Below, piece by piece: positions 7,819 through 17,366 of a DNA stretch of 55,414 nt. The stretch comes from Bacillota bacterium. GTDB taxonomy: Bacteria > Bacillota > Clostridia > Acetivibrionales > DSM-1351. A program made the translations under genes and the position numbers. Position 1 is the first letter of the stretch, and every line of letters starts with the position of its first letter. The notes beneath the pieces are model-generated. The model was not told the origin of the DNA and did not search any database. It saw only the letters and a program-made list of their open reading frames with translations. Where the stretch lies: NCBI GenBank assembly GCA_023412275.1, contig JAEYNY010000158.1, forward strand, positions 1 through 55,414. Direction: 5' to 3'.

Positions 7819-10179
7819 GTGAAGCTCATTAACGATTTTATTGAAATAAAAAATGCAAGAATACATAATCTTAAAGGAATAGATATAAAAATACCTAAAA
7901 ACAAACTGACTGTTATCACAGGAGTATCTGGCAGCGGAAAATCCAGTCTGGCTTTTGATACCCTTTACGAAGAAGGCAAACGCCGCTACCTGATGTTTTC
8001 CGGTACACAGTTTATGATTGACAGTACACCAACCTTTGACAGTATTTCGGGACTTTCCCCTACTGTTGCAGTGGAGCAGAGAATTATCAGACAGTCCAAT
8101 CCACGCAGTACTGTAGGTACTCGGACAAAAATCAGCAATATCCTTGCCATGCTATTTGCAGCTTATGGAACAAGGGACAGCAGATATGATGACGGTCTCC
8201 CCCTGGCTATGGAAATGTTCCAGAAAAACTCACCAAAGGGAATGTGCGTGAAGTGTCTGGGTTCAGGGATTGTAAAAAAAGTAGATGAAGATAAACTATT
8301 CGGGAATTTGTCTTTAAAGGTTGAAGATGTATGTCTGGGGTTGGGCAAACGAGGTAGCACTAAGAAAATGCTGGACAGCTTTTATAAGCATCATAACATA
8401 TCACCGGTACAGGAATTATCCTCTCTTACAGATGAGCAGTTATTCTGCTTGAAATACGGGGACAGCGGAAAGTCCTCTTTTATGGGATTTATTCCATGGA
8501 TATTCCATGTTACAAACGGTGCATTTTCAACCAATAGCCGTCTTTCTTATTTACTCATAGAAGCAGGATACATGACCAAATCCTCCTGTCCGAAATGCAG
8601 CGGTACAGGTCTTGGGGTACATGCCTCCAGTACTACTATAGGCGGTAAAACCGTTACAGACCTTGAGAATATGTACATTAAAGACCTGTTTGAGTTTCTC
8701 ACTAAAACCACTTTGAAAAGGTCGCCTCTCCTTAATGAAATACTGAGCAAACTTTCTTGTATGGTTGAGGTTGGACTACACCACCTCTCCCTTTCCCGTC
8801 CGGTACCGACCCTATCTGGCGGTGAGATACAAAGACTGTTTCTGGCATCATATATTATTGCTGAAATGGACAGTATAATATTTGTTTTTGACGAACCCAC
8901 AATTGGTCTGCATGAAGTGGAAAAAGAAAAGCTCATTTCCATAATAAGAAACCTTGTGAAGCGTGGTAATACGGTAATAGCCGTAGAGCATGACGAAAAC
9001 TTCATGCGTTGTGCGGATTATATTATTGACCTTGGCCCACTTGCGGGGATTAACGGCGGAGAGCGGATTTTCCAAGGTAGCTTTGATGAATTTCTGGAAT
9101 GTAACAATTCAAATACTGCACCATATTTAAGGAGTAACGGCCTTCTAGATATAAAACAAACCTACAGAACAGTTAATTATGACAGAATACTCAAAATTGA
9201 AAATGCAAATATTCATAACCTCCAGAACGTGAAGGTCACCATTCCATTAGGCTTAATGGTTGGTGTTGCGGGAGTGTCGGGCAGTGGAAAGTCTAGCCTT
9301 ATTTCAGATACACTGGTTCCTAAGTTAAAGAATTTACTAAATGACAAATTTGTTGGTGACCAGGATGAGGACAATGAAGGAATTCCGGAGGATAATTCTG
9401 TTATAAGCGGTTGGGAACAAATAAAAAAATGTTTGGTTATAGACCAAAAGCCTATCGGAAGAAGCCGCACTTCTTGTCCTGCTACTTATTCAGGAGTATT
9501 TGACCGAATCCGTACTTTATTTTCAAAAGAGAGCGGTTCGTCTGCCGGCCTCTTTACCGTTAATTCTGAAGGTGGCTGTAAAGTTTGCAAAGGTGACGGT
9601 GAAGTACATTATCATGTGGGATTTGGGAATTTTATTGATACGGAATGTGAGGCCTGCGGTGGGACAGGCTTTATTCCCGAAGCTCTTGAAGTAACTCTGG
9701 ACGGTAAAAATATCAGAGATATCCTGTCCCTTACAGTAGATGAGGCGGTAGTATTTTTTAAAGGGAGAGACAAACAGATAGATAAAATACTTACTACCCT
9801 CCAAAGGGTAGGTATGGGCTATATAACTCTCGGACAAAAAACACCAACCATATCAGGAGGTGAAAGTCAGCGTATAAAGCTGGCAAAGGAACTTTCAAAG
9901 GGACAAGCAGCCAAGGATGCTGTTTATGTACTGGATGAACCTACAACGGGCTTATCCTTTCACGATAGCGTAAGGCTTATGAAACTGATGGAGGAACTTG
10001 TAGACAAAGGTAATACCGTCATTGTAACTGAACATGATCCATACATATTGTCTAACTGTGATTACATAATTGAAATGGGACCGGGAGGCGGCAGTGACGG
10101 CGGAGAACTGATTGCGTCAGACTCTCCTGTGGCTTTGAAAAACAACCAAAATTCCATAATAGGAAGGTACTTGAAATGA
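7819..10179 (+). CDS. UvrA-like ABC ATPase (short class, UvrA2/drug-resistance type)
   Basis: At 786 residues it is clearly shorter than housekeeping UvrA (about 940). It has two ABC ATPase cassettes, each with Walker A (GVSGSGKSS in both), an LSGGE/ISGGE signature and a DEPT Walker B. It has Cys pairs of UvrA zinc modules: CVKC, CPKCSGTG, CKVCKGDG, CEACGGTG. UvrA2-type proteins are linked to DNA-damage or DNA-binding-drug tolerance. The start is unclear: GTG at 7819 lacks a spaced SD, while GGGGTGA at 7816-7822 is well spaced for ATT at 7828, giving an N-terminus like other UvrAs (NDFIEIKNARIHNLK). It overlaps the next gene by 4 nt (ATGA), so they form an operon. Confidence 0.88.
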   Translation: MKLINDFIEIKNARIHNLKGIDIKIPKNKLTVITGVSGSGKSSLAFDTLYEEGKRRYLMFSGTQFMIDSTPTFDSISGLSPTVAVEQRIIRQSNPRSTVGTRTKISNILAMLFAAYGTRDSRYDDGLPLAMEMFQKNSPKGMCVKCLGSGIVKKVDEDKLFGNLSLKVEDVCLGLGKRGSTKKMLDSFYKHHNISPVQELSSLTDEQLFCLKYGDSGKSSFMGFIPWIFHVTNGAFSTNSRLSYLLIEAGYMTKSSCPKCSGTGLGVHASSTTIGGKTVTDLENMYIKDLFEFLTKTTLKRSPLLNEILSKLSCMVEVGLHHLSLSRPVPTLSGGEIQRLFLASYIIAEMDSIIFVFDEPTIGLHEVEKEKLISIIRNLVKRGNTVIAVEHDENFMRCADYIIDLGPLAGINGGERIFQGSFDEFLECNNSNTAPYLRSNGLLDIKQTYRTVNYDRILKIENANIHNLQNVKVTIPLGLMVGVAGVSGSGKSSLISDTLVPKLKNLLNDKFVGDQDEDNEGIPEDNSVISGWEQIKKCLVIDQKPIGRSRTSCPATYSGVFDRIRTLFSKESGSSAGLFTVNSEGGCKVCKGDGEVHYHVGFGNFIDTECEACGGTGFIPEALEVTLDGKNIRDILSLTVDEAVVFFKGRDKQIDKILTTLQRVGMGYITLGQKTPTISGGESQRIKLAKELSKGQAAKDAVYVLDEPTTGLSFHDSVRLMKLMEELVDKGNTVIVTEHDPYILSNCDYIIEMGPGGGSDGGELIASDSPVALKNNQNSIIGRYLK

Positions 10180-11105
10180 ATAATGAGCTGTCAGAATATA
10201 TAGACAATTATATAAAACAAAAGCATTACAGACTTATAAACAGTATCCTTCTGTTTAGGGATGGCCAGCCGATTCTGGAAAGATATTATAATAACTTCAC
10301 TAAAAACAGCCGTAATAATATAAAATCCATCTGGAAGAGCATTTTATCTATTTGTACAGGAATATGCCTTGATAAGGGTTACATAAAAAATCTTGATGAA
10401 CCTATTGCAAATTACTTAAGTGAATTTGCTGCTAACAATCATCCTTATCATAAGTTAATTACCATAAAGCACTTGCTAAACATGTCTTCCGGTATTTACT
10501 GGAATGGTGGAATTCATTATCACTGCCCCATGTTAGAGCAACTCTGGCGTTCTGATAATTGTCTGGAACATTTGGCTGACACAGCCATGTCAAGTTTGCC
10601 GGGAACAAAATTCGTTTACAAGGAGTGGGATGTCATCTTGCTGTCTGCGGTTATTTCTAAGGCAGCAAATATGGATACCTACGAATTTTGTAAGTCTTAT
10701 TTATATGAGCCTCTTGGGATAACAAGCGGTGAATGGGCGAAATTGCCGGGAGATATAAATTATAGTATAGACAGAAATTTGGATATTGAGGCTCAATCAG
10801 ATTTATCAGCCGGTGATTTGGCTAAGCTTGGTTTCCTGCTTTTAAATAAAGGTAATGGCGTTTTAAGTGAAAGTTACATAAATCAGGCTGTTTCGCCTTC
10901 TCCAAACGCACAGGAATACGGCTTTCTTTTCTGGCTATTCGAAGGTGGTTTTGCATGTAGGGGTTACGGAGGTCAGGAGATAAATGTAGTTCCCGGCAAA
11001 AATATTGTATACGTTATTCAGGCAACTCCTACAAGCCGCAGTAAAAGCTACGGGGATGTATTTAAGGTATGTATGAATTTCATGGACAAGGGCAGCATAA
11101 TGTAG
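10176..11105 (+). CDS. Serine hydrolase of the class C beta-lactamase / PBP4* family
   Basis: The 309-residue cytoplasmic protein (no signal peptide) has the SxxK nucleophile motif at Ser51-Ile-Trp-Lys54, followed by the usual LDKGYIKNLDEPI, and ITIKHLLNMSSGI, which matches the T..LL.HtSG motif of the family. The YxN motif reads YKE and the KTG-box region reads GYGGQE, so activity against beta-lactams is doubtful; an esterase or peptidase-like role is more likely. Translation is coupled to the UvrA-like gene by the ATGA overlap. It may modify a small molecule in the same resistance or biosynthetic pathway, which is inference. Confidence 0.8.
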   Translation: MNNELSEYIDNYIKQKHYRLINSILLFRDGQPILERYYNNFTKNSRNNIKSIWKSILSICTGICLDKGYIKNLDEPIANYLSEFAANNHPYHKLITIKHLLNMSSGIYWNGGIHYHCPMLEQLWRSDNCLEHLADTAMSSLPGTKFVYKEWDVILLSAVISKAANMDTYEFCKSYLYEPLGITSGEWAKLPGDINYSIDRNLDIEAQSDLSAGDLAKLGFLLLNKGNGVLSESYINQAVSPSPNAQEYGFLFWLFEGGFACRGYGGQEINVVPGKNIVYVIQATPTSRSKSYGDVFKVCMNFMDKGSIM

Positions 11106-11143
11106 TAAACTTCAAATAAAAATAATACAGGTGGAGGTTTAAT

Positions 11144-12046
11144 ATGAAACAAAATATACCGCAAAACTACAGAGCAGGAGATTCAGATGAAATCACCCGC
11201 CAATACTTTGATTCACTTTTGATTGAAATGCGTCACATTGATTCGGTAATACCGTCTACTGGATTTGAACTTTACGGCGAAAAATTTTCTACACCTATTA
11301 TGACAGCTGCATTGTCCCATCTCAATAACGGTCGTACCAATGGAATGGTAGAAATGGCTAAAGGTGCCCTGGCTGCAAATGCAGTAATGTGGACAGGCAT
11401 GGGGGATGAAGCTGAGCTTGAAGCAATAACAGCCACCGGTGCTAAAGCAATAAAAATTATTAAGCCTCACTCTGATAATAATACGATTTTTAAGAGAATT
11501 GAACATGCAGAGAAATGCGGTGTACTTGCCCTTGGAATGGATATCGATCATTCCTTTAACAGTAAAGGGGAATTTGATAATGTTTTGGGCCTTCCAATGT
11601 CAGGTAAAACCCTGGATGAAATCAAAGAATTTGTTAAGGCCACAAAACTGCCTTTTATAATTAAAGGCATTCTAAGTGAAAAAGATACATATAAATGCCT
11701 TGAAGCAGGTGTGAAGGGTATAGTTATCTCTCACCATCACGGAATTATGGATTATGCAGTTCCTCCCCTAATGGTGCTGCCCAAGATTGCAAAAATCGTA
11801 AACCGTAGTATTCCAATCTTCGTGGATTGCGGTATTGCCAGCGGCATAGACGTATTTAAAGCATTGGCCCTTGGTGCTGACGCAGTTTCTGTTGGTCGTC
11901 CGCTGATTTCTCACCTAAATAAGGACGGAGCTGGCGGGGTGCAGAAAATAATTGAAGAAATGACTGAAGAACTGGCAGGCGTAATGGCAAGGACATGTTC
12001 AAAGGACATTGCCTCCATTGATGCTTCTGTGATTTGGAATAGGTAA
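11144..12046 (+). CDS. FMN-dependent alpha-hydroxy-acid dehydrogenase family protein
   Basis: The 300-residue TIM barrel starts at ATG behind a strong GGTGGAGG. It follows the LldD/lactate oxidase pattern: STPIMTAALSHL near the N-terminus, KLPFIIKGILSEKDTYKCLE (Lys of the FMN site), AGVKGIVISHHHG in place of the usual SNHGGR, then IFVDCGIASGIDVFKALALG and ADAVSVGRPL (phosphate-binding loops). It is shorter than typical members (about 350-380). The altered SNHGGR motif suggests a different 2-hydroxy acid or another substrate. It is third in the uvrA2-like operon, 38 nt after the hydrolase gene. Confidence 0.8.
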   Translation: MKQNIPQNYRAGDSDEITRQYFDSLLIEMRHIDSVIPSTGFELYGEKFSTPIMTAALSHLNNGRTNGMVEMAKGALAANAVMWTGMGDEAELEAITATGAKAIKIIKPHSDNNTIFKRIEHAEKCGVLALGMDIDHSFNSKGEFDNVLGLPMSGKTLDEIKEFVKATKLPFIIKGILSEKDTYKCLEAGVKGIVISHHHGIMDYAVPPLMVLPKIAKIVNRSIPIFVDCGIASGIDVFKALALGADAVSVGRPLISHLNKDGAGGVQKIIEEMTEELAGVMARTCSKDIASIDASVIWNR

Positions 12047-12049
12047 ATT

Positions 12050-12200
12050 AAAGGGTTGCTGTAGAGCAGAAAGTTTTTCTGATTTAAAATCGGTACTCCC
12101 GTATAAATTGTATCAATGATTACTTCCAAGCTTCCATTGATACAATTTATACTAGCGTACAGGTTAAGAAAGATAAAAATTAATTTTCCAACAACCCCTT
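12050..12200. repeat. Nested inverted repeat between convergent genes (hairpin or MITE-like element)
   Basis: The core is a perfect 18-bp inverted repeat (12101-12118 and 12135-12152, arms starting GTATAAATTGTATC) around a 16-nt loop. About 40 bp outside each arm lie imperfect matching ends, AAGGGTTGCTG (12051-12061) and the reverse complement of AAGGGGTTGTTG (12189-12200). The short core could be a bidirectional terminator for the convergent genes at 12046 and 12221. The additional outer ends resemble a miniature inverted-repeat element. No target-site duplication was identified. Confidence 0.5.
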
Positions 12201-12220
12201 CAGATTCTACTTATGCCTGT

Positions 12221-12712
12221 TTACCTGATTTTTCCTTCTTCAGTCTCTACCTTATTCACAAAGTCCATATTATAACGGACAGCACCGTGGTCTTTAATTA
12301 CTGTAGCTCTTGTAATGCGGATCGCCAAAATAACGCAGTTTTCATTCTGTTCATTATTTGCGTGGTCGTACCATTCAGCAAAGGTTTTACGAAGTTTAGT
12401 CCTTAGCTCAGCATTTTTCGGGTCTAAAACCCATCCGAGGTTTTCGCCAATTCCATTTCCGGAAAACCATTCTAAGCAAACCGAAAATGCAACCTCTTTG
12501 TTTTGAGCTATTTGCTGCATTTTTGTTGATTCGGCCCAAGTAGTGACATAAAACACGCCATCTTCATAATAAGCGTCCACATCACGGATATATGGACGGG
12601 GTTTTCCGTCAGTATTTGGTTCCATTGCGATGGTTGAGAGAGAGATGACATTATCTTTTCCGTTGCCGCATCTTTCCTCGATTAATTTTAATCCTTCTTC
12701 GTACCTGCCCAA
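12221..12712 (-). CDS. Pyridoxamine 5'-phosphate oxidase-like flavin-binding split-barrel protein
   Basis: The 163-residue protein starts at TTG with AGGAGGAG 6 nt upstream. The fold pattern is that of small PNPOx-like proteins: an N-terminal helix, GKPRPYIRDVDAYYEDGVFY, VTTWAESTKMQQIAQNKEVA (the T.....K..ql..Np.v flavin phosphate-binding turn), and a C-terminal strand ending in RAT. These bind FMN or F420 or act as reductases or heme-degrading enzymes; substrate cannot be read. The DUF6273 gene lies 35 nt upstream, same strand. Confidence 0.8.
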   Translation of the reverse strand: MGRYEEGLKLIEERCGNGKDNVISLSTIAMEPNTDGKPRPYIRDVDAYYEDGVFYVTTWAESTKMQQIAQNKEVAFSVCLEWFSGNGIGENLGWVLDPKNAELRTKLRKTFAEWYDHANNEQNENCVILAIRITRATVIKDHGAVRYNMDFVNKVETEEGKIR

Positions 12713-12747
12713 TTTTAACTCCTCCTATAACTGAATTTATCAACCTA

Positions 12748-13350
12748 TTACAGCTTAAGCCATAAGGCGGGACGAACACCGCCTGTACATCTGCCATCGC
12801 TGATATTGCCCTTCAAAATATTGTTGCCTTGGATACCTATATTACCGTCAGTCCCGTGGATGTACACAGCTTTTACGTTAACGCGGCCTGGTGACCGAAG
12901 CCACCACCAACTACCCCATTCTGTACCCTGAAGTCTTGCTATTCGCTTACTGTTGTTTTCATCTTTTCTTTCAAACCAATATCTCTGATTTTTTCGTGGG
13001 TTATACAGTTTTGAAAGGCTATTGCCGAAATATGTGCAAACTTCCTCAACGCTTAGTAAAAAAATATTGTCTTGGGTATCTGCTCCACCTTTTGAACCAT
13101 ACCATTGATTGTCAGGATTATTATTTAAGACGGGATTTATTTTTGATTTATCAGTTGCTGTGAATTTGTCATAAAACTCACCGTTAAGATATTTTCTTAA
13201 CGAGCAGTCAGCCCATGTTATATCTTTATAAGCGTCGTGGTAAGCACGCTGTTCTATAATATATTCGGTTATAATTAAAGCCGTATTGTCTTTTATGTCA
13301 AGTACTCGCCAATCGTAACTGCCAAATGATATTTTATCTCCTACTTGCAT
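12748..13350 (-). CDS. DUF6273 domain protein
   Basis: About 200 residues with the DUF6273 pattern: GDKISFGSYDWRVLDI, ALIITEYIIEQRAYH, then ITWADCSLRKYLNGEFYDKF, IFLLSVEEV, and the ending GSWWWLRSPG ... VRPALWLKL. These modules occur on cytoplasmic and surface proteins of Firmicutes; their function is not established. The start is placed at ATG 13350 because GGGG lies 6 nt upstream; an in-frame ATG at 13362 has no SD. There is no signal peptide. Confidence 0.8.
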   Translation of the reverse strand: MQVGDKISFGSYDWRVLDIKDNTALIITEYIIEQRAYHDAYKDITWADCSLRKYLNGEFYDKFTATDKSKINPVLNNNPDNQWYGSKGGADTQDNIFLLSVEEVCTYFGNSLSKLYNPRKNQRYWFERKDENNSKRIARLQGTEWGSWWWLRSPGRVNVKAVYIHGTDGNIGIQGNNILKGNISDGRCTGGVRPALWLKL

Positions 13351-13445
13351 ATTCAACCCCATACTAATATAAATTTTCCGTGTTTTACAATACTCGACAT
13401 ATACTAAATTATAACATAACTAGTCTGAAGAAGCCAGTTTTTTCC

Positions 13446-16400
13446 CTATTCCACCGACTTCAGTGATTCTATCATATCTATTGTCTGTAACTTGAAATAA
13501 GTTACTACTTGCATTACAACAGAGAATATCACCGTGAGTAATGCTGCCAGCAAAAAGCTAAGCCATTTTATTTTCTTGAACAAAACCATTGAGTTTTCTC
13601 CAATTACATCAATTACCAAACCGTGGATATAAATTCCCAATATCAGGCCTACCCCGATACTTATTAACGTCAGGATAAAGGCTTCACGATAAATATAACC
13701 GTTGGTTTCTTCATCAGTAAAACCAAGTACTTTTAGTGTTGCAATTTCACGGGTTCGCTCGCTTATATTGATGGATGTCAGGTTATAAAGAACGATAATG
13801 GCTAAAAGCGAAGCAACTACCACAAGCAACAGGATTATACTGTTAAGGCTTTCGTTGCTGTCAAGAACCTTCTTTATCAAGTCCCCGTTAAACACCACAT
13901 TCAAAACTAAGCCGCTGTCAATTAGCCTTTTTGCAAAAGCCGTTTCATCTGCTTTATGATTTGATACAATGGCATTATATGATGCAGCTTTACCAAAAAT
14001 CTTATTGTACGTCTGATTGTTCATATAAATATAATCAGCTGTATAGTTTTCTGCCACACCACTAACGGTCAACTTATAAGAATTATTTTCAGCATCTTTT
14101 ACGGTAATGGTATCGCCTTTTCCGGCATTATAAGAATCAGACAGCTTTTTTGTAATAATAACTCCGTTGTCATTGAGGGTTAATTTATTCCCTTCATAAG
14201 GCGTTTTAAGACTAAAATATTTATAAAAAACATCCTCATTAGCAGGTACTATTAAAAAAGCATCGTAGGTTTTATTCTTGGACTCACATTTCAAGGCAGT
14301 CTGTTTGAGTAAAAGAGGCTCTTTTATTTGCTCATTTGTTAAAAGATTTTCCAAGTCACCTTGTATATTTTTTACTTCATCTTTTAAAATAAACATATTA
14401 TCATAACGGAAGATTTCACCATACTGTTTTTCCGCCACACCATTCATGCTATCCCTCAGGCCAAAACCTACAAGGAGAAGAGCCGTACACCCTGCCACTC
14501 CTACAATGGTCATAAAAGCTCTCTTTTTATACCTGAACATATTTCTCAGAGTTACCTTCCATGTAAATGACAAGTGGCCCCAAAGAGGTTTAATTCTTTC
14601 CAGAACAATTGTTTTACCATTTTTAGGTGGAGCCGGGCGCATTAATGCCGATGGCTTTTGCTTAAGTTCTTTGTTACATGAAATAAACGTTACTATACTC
14701 ATAAGTGCAAAGGTAATAAGCAAAATTACCATAAATGTTCCCATTCTGTATTTAACAACAAGGGGTGGCAGATTAAACCGGAATGTTGAATAAATCAATG
14801 GAGGAATAACTCCGCAACCTGTGAAAAATCCTATAACAGCCCCCAATCCTGAAGCGGACAGTACGTATAACAGGTATGTTGATATTATACTGCCATCTTT
14901 GTACCCTAATGAGGTTAACGTACCCAACTCGCTTCTTTCTTCTTCTATCATCCTGACCATTGAATTTGATGCCATCAACATTACAATAAGTATGAAAAAG
15001 AATGGAAATAGTGCTGCAACAGAAGTAACCACATCAATACCTGATTTTAATTCACTGTAGCCAACGGCCGCCTCTCTACCAAATATATGCCATTTTGGTT
15101 TTTCAATGTCAGAAACATCTTTTTCTGCATCTGCTAGCTTTGCCTGTGCGTCTGTTATTTCCTTATTAAATTTCTCCAGATTTTTATTATACTCTGCATA
15201 CCCGTCCTTTAATTTCTTTTCATTACTGGCTAACTCAATTTTACCCTGTTCTATTTTCCTTTTAGCTTTAGCGATTTCGCTGTTAAAGGTACTGATACCT
15301 TTATCCAACTTTGCTTCCTGAGTTGTTAATGTAGTTATTGATTCTTTTAACTTGAGTAAGCCTTTTAACATTTGGGAATATTGATTTATAGTAGCATTGA
15401 GCCTGATATATTCCTGGCTTTCAACGGGAAGCGTGCTTAACTGCATTTTCATTCCCCCAATAGCGGAATTCAGCTCATTGATTTTAGTGTCTACTTCTTC
15501 TTTTTTTATTTTATTTTGATTAAGTGCATCGTTTATATCCTTCCAACCAGCCGATATCTTTTCTTTTGCCGATGCAAACTCCGCATTTTGCTTTTCAGTA
15601 TTTTTGTTCAGTTTTGCCTCGTTGGCAATAAGTTCGACTTTCCCTTTTTCCAGTTTCCCGGCATTTTCATCAAGAGTAGCTTTTGCATCTGCCAGCTTCT
15701 TTTCGCCCTTTTCCTTTTCATCATTCAACTTTGTTTCATTTTTCCTTATCTCACTGTCAGCCTTCGTATAAATCTCCTGATATCTTGCATTTTCTCTATC
15801 TGACTTTATTTTAAGAAGTTCGTCTTTAAGCTTTGAGACTTCAGAATCATACTCTTTAGAATATGCTGCTGTTTTCCCCGTGCCTGCTGCAATAAGATAT
15901 ATTTCCGTATATGCATCTAAAACAAAATTATCCTTGTTTATAAAAATAAATGAAGACAGCTTTCCGTCACCTATAGTGGTGTTTCCACAGTCTTCAGCAA
16001 GATACAACACCGATTGCACTGTTCCTGTAACGGTGTATACCTTGTTTTTCAGTTTTTTGTCCGTATCGCTTGTAATTTGTATTTTGTCCCCTGTTTTGTA
16101 GGTTTTACTGTCTGCAATACACTCGTCATCTTTCTGAGGCATTCTGCCATCCAAGAGCTTCAAGTTATTAACCTCAGCTTCTACTGCATGAACCCGAATA
16201 GCTTTATCCTTATCCAAAACATCCAGAGAATAGCTTGGAATAACTTTATTTACATTTTTAAGTTTCTTAATTTCACTAACATCTTGGTCAGTCAACCCTA
16301 ATGTACTGGCTACTTTAAAGTCCAGAAGATTATTTTCTTTATAATATTTATCCGCTATGTCTGTCATATCAGGTGTGGTTGCTTGTATTCCGGCAAAAAA

Positions 16401-16499
16401 ACCAACGCCTATCATGACTATAATAAAAAGAGATATATACCTTCCAAAGGATTTCTTTATTTTTTTTAGAGTGTTTTTATACAGCAAACTAATCACCAC
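13446..16499 (-). CDS. ABC transporter permease, FtsX/MacB-type with long external coiled coil
   Basis: The 1017-residue permease has a first TM helix at about 21-41, a MacB-like periplasmic-core region (about 50-210), a coiled coil at about 215-465 rich in Lys/Glu heptads (KLADAKATLDENAGKLEKGK), and an FtsX TM block from about 490 (FPFFFILIVMLMASNSMVRM). A second extracytoplasmic core and a terminal TM block with the ERTREIATLKVLGFTDEET signature follow. Such permeases couple cytoplasmic ATP hydrolysis to work outside the membrane: lipid, peptide or drug export, or hydrolase activation. It starts with GTG at 16499 and overlaps the ATPase stop. The divergent TetR gene suggests drug-inducible expression (inference). 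Confidence 0.9.
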   Translation of the reverse strand: MVISLLYKNTLKKIKKSFGRYISLFIIVMIGVGFFAGIQATTPDMTDIADKYYKENNLLDFKVASTLGLTDQDVSEIKKLKNVNKVIPSYSLDVLDKDKAIRVHAVEAEVNNLKLLDGRMPQKDDECIADSKTYKTGDKIQITSDTDKKLKNKVYTVTGTVQSVLYLAEDCGNTTIGDGKLSSFIFINKDNFVLDAYTEIYLIAAGTGKTAAYSKEYDSEVSKLKDELLKIKSDRENARYQEIYTKADSEIRKNETKLNDEKEKGEKKLADAKATLDENAGKLEKGKVELIANEAKLNKNTEKQNAEFASAKEKISAGWKDINDALNQNKIKKEEVDTKINELNSAIGGMKMQLSTLPVESQEYIRLNATINQYSQMLKGLLKLKESITTLTTQEAKLDKGISTFNSEIAKAKRKIEQGKIELASNEKKLKDGYAEYNKNLEKFNKEITDAQAKLADAEKDVSDIEKPKWHIFGREAAVGYSELKSGIDVVTSVAALFPFFFILIVMLMASNSMVRMIEEERSELGTLTSLGYKDGSIISTYLLYVLSASGLGAVIGFFTGCGVIPPLIYSTFRFNLPPLVVKYRMGTFMVILLITFALMSIVTFISCNKELKQKPSALMRPAPPKNGKTIVLERIKPLWGHLSFTWKVTLRNMFRYKKRAFMTIVGVAGCTALLLVGFGLRDSMNGVAEKQYGEIFRYDNMFILKDEVKNIQGDLENLLTNEQIKEPLLLKQTALKCESKNKTYDAFLIVPANEDVFYKYFSLKTPYEGNKLTLNDNGVIITKKLSDSYNAGKGDTITVKDAENNSYKLTVSGVAENYTADYIYMNNQTYNKIFGKAASYNAIVSNHKADETAFAKRLIDSGLVLNVVFNGDLIKKVLDSNESLNSIILLLVVVASLLAIIVLYNLTSINISERTREIATLKVLGFTDEETNGYIYREAFILTLISIGVGLILGIYIHGLVIDVIGENSMVLFKKIKWLSFLLAALLTVIFSVVMQVVTYFKLQTIDMIESLKSVE

Positions 16500-17194
16500 A
16501 CAATCTCTGCGGCTTTTTTAGGATTCTTATTTCTAATAACATCCACAACCGTTCCGTTTTTTATTTTTATTATCTTATCTGCAATATCTGCAATGACTGC
16601 ATTATGAGTAATTAATACTGTGGTCATACCCATTTCCTTACAGGTTTTTTGCAGCAGCTCAATAATCCGCTGACCTGTTACGCTGTCCAACGCACCTGTT
16701 GGCTCATCGCACAAAAGCAGCTTTGGATTTTTTGCAATTGCCCGTGCTATAGCTACTCTCTGCTGCTCTCCACCGGATAGTTGAGTTGGAAAACTGGCCA
16801 TACGTTCAGATAGTCCCACCTGTTCCAAGACATTTTTAGGGTCAAGAGAATCCTGACATATCTGACAGGCAAGTTCAACATTTTCAAGTGCAGTGAGATT
16901 CCCTACAAGATTATAAAACTGAAATACAAATCCTATATCCTTACGCCTGTAACCTACCAGCTTTTTTTTATTGTATTTGTGTATTTCGTTACCATCGACT
17001 ATAATTTTACCGCCACTGGGACTGTCCATCCCCCCCAGAAGATTTAAAACTGTAGTTTTCCCTGCTCCTGACGGCCCAAGTATGACAACCAGTTCACCTT
17101 TTTCAATAGAAAAAGTACAACCATCAACTGCCGTAATCTTAACATCACCTACTGCATATTCTTTTTTAATATCTTCAAATTCTATAAGCGCCAT
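16493..17194 (-). CDS. ABC transporter ATP-binding protein, MacB/LolD-type
   Basis: The 233-residue ATPase is taken from ATG 17194 because GGAGG lies 7 nt upstream; a TTG at 17230 would include the SD in the coding sequence. Walker A is GPSGAGKTT (40-48), then Q-loop QFYNLVGNLTALENV, signature LSGGEQQRVAIARA, Walker B LLLCDEPTGALD and the H-loop THN. It is the partner of the large permease, whose start overlaps its stop by a few nt. Substrate is not visible in the sequence. Confidence 0.93.
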   Translation of the reverse strand: MALIEFEDIKKEYAVGDVKITAVDGCTFSIEKGELVVILGPSGAGKTTVLNLLGGMDSPSGGKIIVDGNEIHKYNKKKLVGYRRKDIGFVFQFYNLVGNLTALENVELACQICQDSLDPKNVLEQVGLSERMASFPTQLSGGEQQRVAIARAIAKNPKLLLCDEPTGALDSVTGQRIIELLQKTCKEMGMTTVLITHNAVIADIADKIIKIKNGTVVDVIRNKNPKKAAEIVW

Positions 17195-17215
17195 TTGCTG
17201 CCTCCGATTTATTAA

Positions 17216-17273
17216 ACACTGTGTTGACAATTAAACATGAATATATTATATTGACAGTGTGAAACTAATACAA
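17216..17273. promoter_or_regulatory. Overlapping divergent promoters with inverted repeat (tetR-type gene / ABC exporter)
   Basis: On the plus strand TTGACA (17224-17229), 17 bp, TATATT (17247-17252) is a near-consensus promoter for the TetR gene. On the minus strand TTGTAT (17273-17268), 17 bp, TATAAT (17250-17245) reads toward the ABC genes. The two -10 boxes overlap, so the promoters must compete. ACACTGT (17216-17222) and ACAGTGT (17254-17260) form an inverted repeat spanning the plus promoter, a reasonable place for the TetR protein to bind. Operator function is inference. Confidence 0.6.
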
Positions 17274-17366
17274 CAATCAGAATTTTGATATATGTAAGTT
17301 ACCCGACAAATATTAAAAAAATGTTTAGAAAATAACAAAATTAATTTTTGGTAGTGGGAGGCCGGT

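Noticed and set aside
8547..9005. 152-residue minus-strand ORF inside the UvrA-like gene
   Set aside because: Antisense to a clear ABC ATPase; no SD and no protein-like pattern.
10176..11105. Functional beta-lactamase
   Set aside because: SxxK is present but YxN and KTG equivalents are not canonical, and there is no signal peptide.
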